Assembly: GCA_030549205.1 (NCBI GenBank)
Contig: JAUKTV010000004.1
Location: forward strand, 2,790,001 to 2,854,000
Length of the DNA stretch: 64,000 nt
Direction of reading: 5' to 3'
Source: Apiosordaria backusii
Taxonomy: Eukaryota > Ascomycota > Sordariomycetes > Sordariales > Lasiosphaeriaceae
Part shown: one piece after another, positions 57,516-64,000 of the stretch
How positions within the stretch are numbered: the first letter of the stretch is position 1
Layout: every line of letters begins with the position of its first letter
The notes under the pieces: generated by a model
Databases searched by the model: none
What the model was told of the DNA's origin: nothing
The model's input: the letters and a program-made list of their open reading frames with translations, nothing else
Made by a program: the position numbers and the translations under genes

Positions 57516-59909
57516 TCAATCCAACTCACTAGGATGCTCCCACTTAATCGGATGCACCAGCATACTCCTCAAGCACAACCTCCCTGTCCCGTCCCCCCTC
57601 TCCTCCTCCTCCCTACCCCCCTCAACTGCCCCTCCCCGGATCTCCCACCATTCCTCCCCCTGCCATCAAACTGCGCATACCCCAACCACCTCCTCCACAG
57701 CAGTCCCGCGAACTCGCTATTATAATACCAACTGCTCCCCTTGTGATTATGCTCATTGTTCAAATCATACGGCGACCCCTTCCCTCCAGCAGTGTGATCC
57801 CTTCCGCCATTAAAAGCTTTGTCAATTTCCTCAATTTCCCACTCTCGATCCAAATACACCGGATGGGGGGCATAAACCGCCTTCAAGCCGTGATGAAGCG
57901 CCATAGTGGCGGGGTACATCTCCGCAAACATTGTATGCTTCAGCCGCCAGGTCTCCTCGTGCATGACGTTCAACAACCGGCGGGAGAGTCGGCTGGCGGT
58001 GATGATGCTGCATCGGCGGGGAGGGATAGGTAGAGAGCGCTTATACCCCGTGACGTCCGTCGAAAAGACCCAACCCGAGTTCTCGGTGTCGAATAGCGGG
58101 TTCAGGGTGATGAGATCTGCTTCTTCGCCTTTGCCGCATTCGGGGTCGGATTTGTTGTTCGGATCGCAGTTGGACGGCATAAAGCTCTCACCTCGGAGTT
58201 CTGACCTGAGAGGTTGGCGGCCGGGGAACTGGACCGGGCCGTATATGGCCTCACGGCCGCTGTTGAGGGTCTCGTTGTGTACCAAAGACGCAAAATCGTC
58301 CCAAGAGCCGTGATACGAAGGGATGTAATACTTTGCTGAGCGCTCCCACAGTTCGTTGCGGGATTGTTCTCGAGCCCAAGCACCTAGGCGGTCGAAGAGT
58401 TCGTAGTAATCGCCCAGCCAGCGCATGTCGAGCTCCCAGTTCCAAAAGTGTTCGTACTCAGGGTGCTGCATGGCGAAGTGCTGGAGAGGAAAGTGCGCGC
58501 TGCGGTAGACGCCATGAATGTCACCGCCGCTGGGGTTCTGAAAGCTGCCACCGAATCTCCCTGGGTAGTAAAGGCGCATTTGGGCTTCTGACCATAACGT
58601 GCAGAGGCCGTGGAATTCGCGGGGAATATTCTCGTCCAGAATTCGTTGGGCTGTCATGGGATCGGCCCATATGGCCTCGTTATTGTTGCGCACGTGGAGG
58701 AGGAAGTGCACGGCGTATTCGCCGCCGGACTTGAGCGACAGCTCGGAGATCAAGGCCCGAAAGTTGAGAATGGTGTGTTGCGTCCACTGAAACCCAACGT
58801 AGGCCCGGATCACCACAGCCGTCCGGGAGATCTTCTGCCGCTCGTGGCGCAGAAAAGACCGCTGATGCAGTTTGCTCGAAACTGTCGCCGTTTTTGTTGG
58901 TGCCGCCGACTCAACAAAGCGCTTCTTGTTGGATTCGTAGCATCGCGTTTGCGCATCACCCCAGTCCATGTCCTCAAAGTTGATCTTGCCCGTCTTTTCC
59001 CACACCGTGCTGCTGCCTTCTTGTTCCGTGTCTGTGCCGACAAACGCGCCTCCCTCTTCAAAGCCGTATCCCAGTCCATAAGGCCCATATCTGCCAAATC
59101 TGTCAAAGCATACATCATCGCGGAGTCCTAGCAAGCTGCGTGAGCCCATGGCCGGTTCTGGCTCGCCCTGGACGATGCCATTGTAAGCGTAAAGATCGGG
59201 TACGGGAATCTTCCTTTCTTTGTCCAGATAACATTTCTCGACGGCGTGGTATTGGGAGGTGTATTCCGACGACTTGTAATCAGGCTGAGGTACATATGGC
59301 GTCGGGGTCGGCAAGCCAGTATAGGATAGCGTGAGCGGGAATGGAGACGCCGCGCCCGACTTCCTGGGATATTCTGGTACATGTTCGCTCGCGGGAACTA
59401 GGGCTTTGAGACCGTTGAAGAAACCGTCCAGGCTGATAGGAAGTTAGCGCCAAGTCTGAACCGCACACCCCTTTTTGGTTGGTCTCCAAGAGAACTCACT
59501 GTCTAAACCGCAACCAAGTCGGCATATGCTCCCCTTGGACTTGAACCTGTTGTGTGTCTCCCGTGGAAACCACAAATACCACACCCTCTGTGTCTTTGCC
59601 AATCGTCGTTACCTCACCCTCACCGCCGCTACTGCTCGCATCTTGGTGGCTGAAATCCACCAACTCCAATATCCTTTCACGACGTAGGCGTCCCCCTGGT
59701 GATGAAATAGCTAAGCATAAGAGAAACAGAATGCCGGCACTCCATAATATCACTCTACGATATAAGCAGTGACTTAGAAGCGTTCGAACTCTGATTTTTG
59801 GTTTTTGGTGTACTGGAGCCGGGAGAAAGGACTTCTCCTCTCTGGTAGAAAGTATGCTCGAGAAGGAATCGTCTGACTTGCTCCTCGTAAGGAAGGAGGG
59901 CGGCTCCAT
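57516..59909 (-). CDS. DUF3405 single-pass membrane protein, frameshifted near the C-terminus
   Basis: Exons 59500-59909 and 57516-59433, with a 66-nt intron. The N-terminal ~45 residues are cytosolic, then a membrane segment RRVILWSAGILFLLCLAIS follows, giving a type II topology as in Golgi glycosyltransferases. The large domain matches the fungal DUF3405 family: RTAVVIRAYVGFQWTQHTIL, EYEHFWNWELDMRWLGDYYE, GWVFSTDVTGY and GLKAVYAPHPVYLD. The continuous frame ends at 57569 in a low-complexity basic tail (GGRSGEGQLRGVGRRRR). One base more in a run of five C (plus strand, about 57656-57660) would restore GEEWWEIRGG...RLCLRSMLVHPIKW and a stop at 57516. That is the normal family end, so the shift is a homopolymer error or a recent mutation. 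The biochemical role is unknown. Confidence 0.85.
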
Positions 59910-62110
59910 AACGCAAGGGGGGGGGTGTCTGCTATACTGTAAAATCCAAGGTACAAGAAACCAATTTACAAGCGAATGTGGGTGGGTGTGGTAGGTATGC
60001 AAACGAGAGATGCAGCCTGAGGGTGTTACAGAAAAATTTAAGACGCCGGAGAAAGATATGTCTGGTTAAAGAAGACGAGATGTAATGTTAGTTTACAAGA
60101 TGGCTGTGAAAGCATACGTCAGAAGGAAACGAGAAAAAAGATCGAGCGGCAACATCACCCAGGCAGCTGGAAGCTTGTTGACCGTACTGTGTGCACTATG
60201 AGAACGCGCCTTGTGAGATCGGCGTAGAGGAGGCAGGTCCTGATCTGGGCGGGAGGTCAGAGGTCTTGCAGACCGACCAACAACGCTAGTGTAAGGTAGG
60301 TAGAGGCCGCGAGGGGACATCTTAGAAAGAGACCGGTGACCCCCAGGCCAGGGGTGAGTCGATCGGATGTGTTCATGTCTGAGCCCTACAAGAAGCTGAT
60401 CACAGCGGCCCGTGACAGCTTCTTGGCCAAAGACTTGCAGCAGAGCGAGCATGGCCGGTGATATGGGCGGACCGTCGCCAACGGGAGGAACATGTGCCTG
60501 TATCAGAGATCTGCATGACGGACCCTGAGATTTGCATCCTTGTGTCAGCGTGTAGCGATGAATGATTACATCGTCTTTCACATTGTTTCTTTCTTCGGTC
60601 ATGAAATGTGTGAAGTGAGTGAGGTGGTCGTTGTTGGAAACAGCAACGGTTGTGCCTGGGCGCTGATGTAACACAGAAATGCCCCACTAAATAAGTTTTA
60701 GCGCACCGTAACCCAGCAAAGTCTGGCCCAAGTGGACTTCCCTCAAAAGCCGTGGCGTGTGGGGGCGGGGAAGGGAACAGTCCGACACCCACGCGACTGG
60801 GCCACCAGAGTTGGCCGTTTCCAACGTCTTGGGTCAGACCAACAAGACACGCCTCTCTAGCAACTGTCTCAGGCCATCTCAAACTGCCCTCCAGCAACTT
60901 CAGCTTGAAGATCCTCCCGCCCGCTGGGAAATCTTCAGACGTGTACAGACACAGTGCCGAATTTTAAATTTTCACGCCTTCCCGTGAGCCTCCTACACCA
61001 GCCAGCAAAGCTTGTCTGTCATGAGCTTCACTGTGGCCTGTACTGTGTACGCGTCACAGCCAGGGCGGGCAGTTTCGGGCGAAGAATCTTCCAGTTCGCA
61101 CTAACTTCGACACCGCCGCCTTTCGCACTGTCATGTTAAGAATAGAACTTACCAATCCGCCTCTTCTATTATGCTGCGCTCGTCCCAGATCGTAGATATA
61201 TGGAAAGCTGATCATCTTCCAGAAATATGATCTTCGCTTTCCAGTCCGAAGCCTCCAATACTCCCAGACCACAAAGCCGGCCAAAAATATCTTGCTTATT
61301 CATATTTGACAGCATAAGCTCAGTTCATCCGTACTCTGTCCGCGTTACGCGTGTTTTCTGTTACCTAGATCGTCGGCCAGGAATATCATCTCAATCATCC
61401 CAGGATCGGGAGGTCATAGTTTCATAGCGTCAATTCATGTGCTCGGCCGGTCAAACACGGAGGGAGTGTCTGCGGCGGAAGATCCCGAGCAGCAAGGTGA
61501 CTTTCAGAACGCAAACTCCAAGTCAAAACCTAAGATATCCGGAATCGTCCTACTGAGCTTCCAAGGACTAAGGTGGGAGGCTGCTTATGTGAGGTCGATC
61601 GTGGATGATTGGGACCACAGTTATGGTTTTGGTACCTCGCATATACAGGTGTCCTTGGGGTTTTTGCTAACCCCTTAATGGCGATTTAGATCAGATCTAA
61701 AATGGCACGCAAAGAACCTGGAGTCTCAAGTGAGCCATTGACTCTTCAAAGGCTTCAGTTTGCTGGCATGAATATGAGATCCCAACCTCGAGACTTGATT
61801 TACGCATTGTCCTGTGGACTTTTAGGTCGCCTTCCAAAGTTAGTTTATCACCCAGGCACATGCCTCACGGGTTAACAGGGCTTACCTTCCAGCCACAATC
61901 AAAGATTTAACTTCAGCCAATGCAGGTGATCACCCAAACTTCAGCATGAAACTTTCTTCTTTTTCCTTCTAGCACCCCTCGGTGACTATTCTGCCACAGT
62001 GAGAAACTCCTCCATGCGCACAAACTGCTGACTATTTCGCACCGTCACCATCATCATCGAATCAAACTACACAACACATCAACCCCTTTGCACCGAAGCA
62101 ACAGATCAGA
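59910..62110. other. Intergenic region
   Basis: Promoter side of the DUF3405 gene and about 2 kb of spacer. Frames of 60-190 codons exist without recognisable content. No gene supported. Confidence 0.4.
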
Positions 62111-62254
62111 ATGTTTAGAACCATTGGCAACCTCCTGCCAACAATTCTCGTCTGTGGCTTCCTTTACGGTGTTGCAGTCAGAGCTTACGAGAGGGATAGA
62201 GATCTGATGGCCGAGCTGACCGAACTCAGAGGATCACTCATTGAGGTGAGTTAG
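62111..62254 (+). CDS. Possible micro-membrane protein, 45-47 residues
   Basis: The ATG at 62111 follows a leader-like stretch and opens MFRTIGNLLPTILVCGFLYG, one membrane helix, then a charged helix RAYERDRDLMAELTELRGSL. The unspliced frame ends at 62254. A GTGAGT donor at 62246 could splice to a TTTCTTTAG acceptor at 62536, adding only HP before a stop. The helix-plus-charged-tail layout resembles small mitochondrial inner-membrane or ER proteins, but I do not recognise it. Confidence 0.5.
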   Translation: MFRTIGNLLPTILVCGFLYGVAVRAYERDRDLMAELTELRGSLIEVS

Positions 62255-63396
62255 GGACACGAACCCGCGGCAGGATCTCGCTGGAAGGCCCTCATGCGGA
62301 GCAGCCGGAGTCATCAGGAACCCCATTCCTCTTCCCGCGACTATAATTCTGACAACTATGTTATTATGTGATGGGAATACATCTCTGTCTTGCCTATCAA
62401 CGGCCACGAGAGCGCCAGAAGCAACAAGGCTTCTTCGCATACACCAAGGGGATATAGAAGTCCCAAACCAATAAGGCTCGGTGTCTATCAATGATACCCC
62501 CCCTCTCATCTTTCCTTATTCATCACTTTTCTTTAGCATCCGTGACGCCCTGTCCATCCCCCCCCCCTTGATCGCAACCACGCCCGAGCACCTTCCTCTC
62601 TTTTAACAAACCCAACTCAACCAGCAGGAACTCATACAAAGACACCCTATCAAAGCCACTCGGCCGTGACTGTCCAAACCGACAGAGCTGACTGATGACA
62701 GACGCGCCCGCACTGACAGTCTAATTGTCCCGCCCATACCTGACGTGCATCTCGTCTCCTTGGTGACAATCTGACCACGAGGTATCATGTAAACGCCTTG
62801 ACCGCCGCCTCCCTTCTCGAGCGCACGAGTAATATTGCATGGGGAACAGGTACATAGAAGTTTCCCTGCATTTCACGGACAGTCCAAGTGACAGATGCCC
62901 CTCAGGTAGGTAGATGAAATTGAGAGTCTAACAACACATACCAGAGGAAAATTGTCCCGACAACCGCTCTTGATGTTGGTATACAGAGTCAGCTTTTTGA
63001 GCTGAAAGACGTGGACTATGAAATCTATAGAGAGTATATAACTCCGTGGATAAACGATCTCGACTGTTGACTCGGGAAGACAACAGTATATGCCCTCACA
63101 GGTCTTCCAAGCCTGTACTCACGGGAACTATCTACCACAGCCCATCTCAGTGTGATTTGGATGCCGATCGAGTTATCCTTATAGATATATAGAGTTCTCC
63201 CTGTGAGTCTCTATAACTGGGTGTGCAGTCTCGATTAGTTTGCCCATGGCGTGATATGGTGCTAACGTTACCCTTCACCCCTTCCGGCCACTTGAGCAGC
63301 GACAAGAGGTCCCACTGACAGACTTTCAAGCTGGTGAAAGGCATTTCACTTACAGTGGCACTAGGAAGGTGACCCATTGAACGAAATACCAAAGAT
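62255..63396. other. Intergenic region
   Basis: No gene supported. A run of eleven C with flanking pyrimidines is at about 62557-62567. Two TATAGAGAGT/TATAGAGTTC-like strings near 63030 and 63190 are unremarkable. Confidence 0.35.
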
Positions 63397-63660
63397 TTAG
63401 AAGAAGGAGGTGTTGTTCAACAAAGTAGAAGAAGAATGGAGTGATACCGGCATAACCTCATGATAAACCATCGCATAAGGATTCTCCATGTTGGTAGGCA
63501 TATCAACGCTGTTGAAACCTGGGGTTGTTGGGTCAGTAGCCTTTAATTCCTTCGTAAGCTGTGGTATACGGATCCCACCCATGTTAGCAGGCACCTCAAC
63601 GCCATCAAATCCTGGCGTTGCTGGGTCAATACTTCTAACTCTCTCCATGTTCATCATCAT
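63397..63660 (-). repeat. 93-bp coding-like repeat, two copies in an open frame
   Basis: On the minus strand an 87-residue open frame contains two 31-residue repeats, DPATPGFDGVEVPANMGG and DPTTPGFNSVDMPTNMEN, spaced exactly 93 bp (plus-strand landmarks CATGTTRG at 63487 and 63580). The frame is kept across both copies. It may be an exon of a repeat protein or a remnant. No flanking domain or clear start context is seen, and the gene limits are unknown. Confidence 0.45.
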
Positions 63661-64000
63661 GCACTGTCATCTGATGCACGGAATTTTCTCCATGGCTTAC
63701 ATGGAATCCGGAGAACTTCCCCATCCCCAGGTTTTGGTTCTCTCCATGAGAATGCCAGGTTCTTGCTTTGATGCTTTGGTCAGAGGTTTCTGAAGTATCC
63801 GCCAGGAGAGAGTCATGTTTTCTTGGCGGACGAGAGGTGAGGACGTGAACAAGTTTGGGGTTAGAAATCTGTCAGCGGGATTCCCAACAAAGAGGTGAGG
63901 TTATCCCAAGCTCCACACGAAGAGCTGGAGGTCTTGGTATGGAGTACTATGTACTTCTGGGCATCTCATGTTTCTCATGCAGCTACCGGCACCCCTGTCC

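Noticed and set aside
1..64000. CRISPR arrays, operons, ribosome-binding sites
   Set aside because: Not expected in a fungal nuclear genome, and no direct-repeat/spacer arrays with regular unique spacers were seen; the 25-bp array has no spacers.

Overview
The window is nuclear DNA of a filamentous ascomycete (Pezizomycotina, most likely a Sordariomycete). Genes carry short 49-70 nt introns with GT...AG ends and CTAAC-like branch sites. Both tRNA genes have an intron next to the anticodon. Many proteins belong to fungus-restricted families: HET domain, DUF3405, the fungal GT2 glycosyltransferase and mL58. There are no operons; genes sit singly on both strands with 0.3-4 kb between them. The species itself is an inference I cannot settle from sequence alone.

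Layout: 0-7 kb holds spermidine synthase (+), an omega-amidase/nitrilase (-) and a large AT-hook protein (+). 7-13.9 kb is a long non-coding stretch, then glutamine synthetase (its ATG stands alone in exon 1; intron 2 is 688 nt) and tRNA-Phe. 14.4-24.1 kb looks like an accessory block: a decayed HET-domain gene, an HExxH protein, a frameshifted unknown gene, tRNA-Arg(CCG) and a GHKL-type ATPase-like protein. 24.5-26.4 kb is a cytochrome P450, followed by a gene-poor stretch with a diverged duplication. 29.7-36.4 kb holds an unknown conserved protein, mitoribosomal mL58 and an F-box-like protein. 40.1-47.3 kb holds the GT2 glycosyltransferase, amidophosphoribosyltransferase and a small hydrophilic protein. 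47.3-53.1 kb is a repeat-rich, gene-poor island with a 25-bp tandem array, a ~105-bp repeat family built on GGCTGCAAACGG, a diverged internal duplication and a clean 335-bp MITE-like element. 53.1-60 kb holds neutral trehalase and a DUF3405 membrane protein. 60-64 kb is mostly non-coding, with a possible micro-membrane protein and a 93-bp coding repeat at the right end.

The housekeeping genes cover unlinked pathways: polyamine synthesis, glutamine synthesis, the first step of purine synthesis, trehalose breakdown and mitochondrial translation. They do not form a pathway cluster. The most notable signals are the GHKL-like protein, the HET pseudogene, the MITE inside the repeat island, and several single-base frameshifts. 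Some of those frameshifts lie in homopolymers and may be assembly errors.
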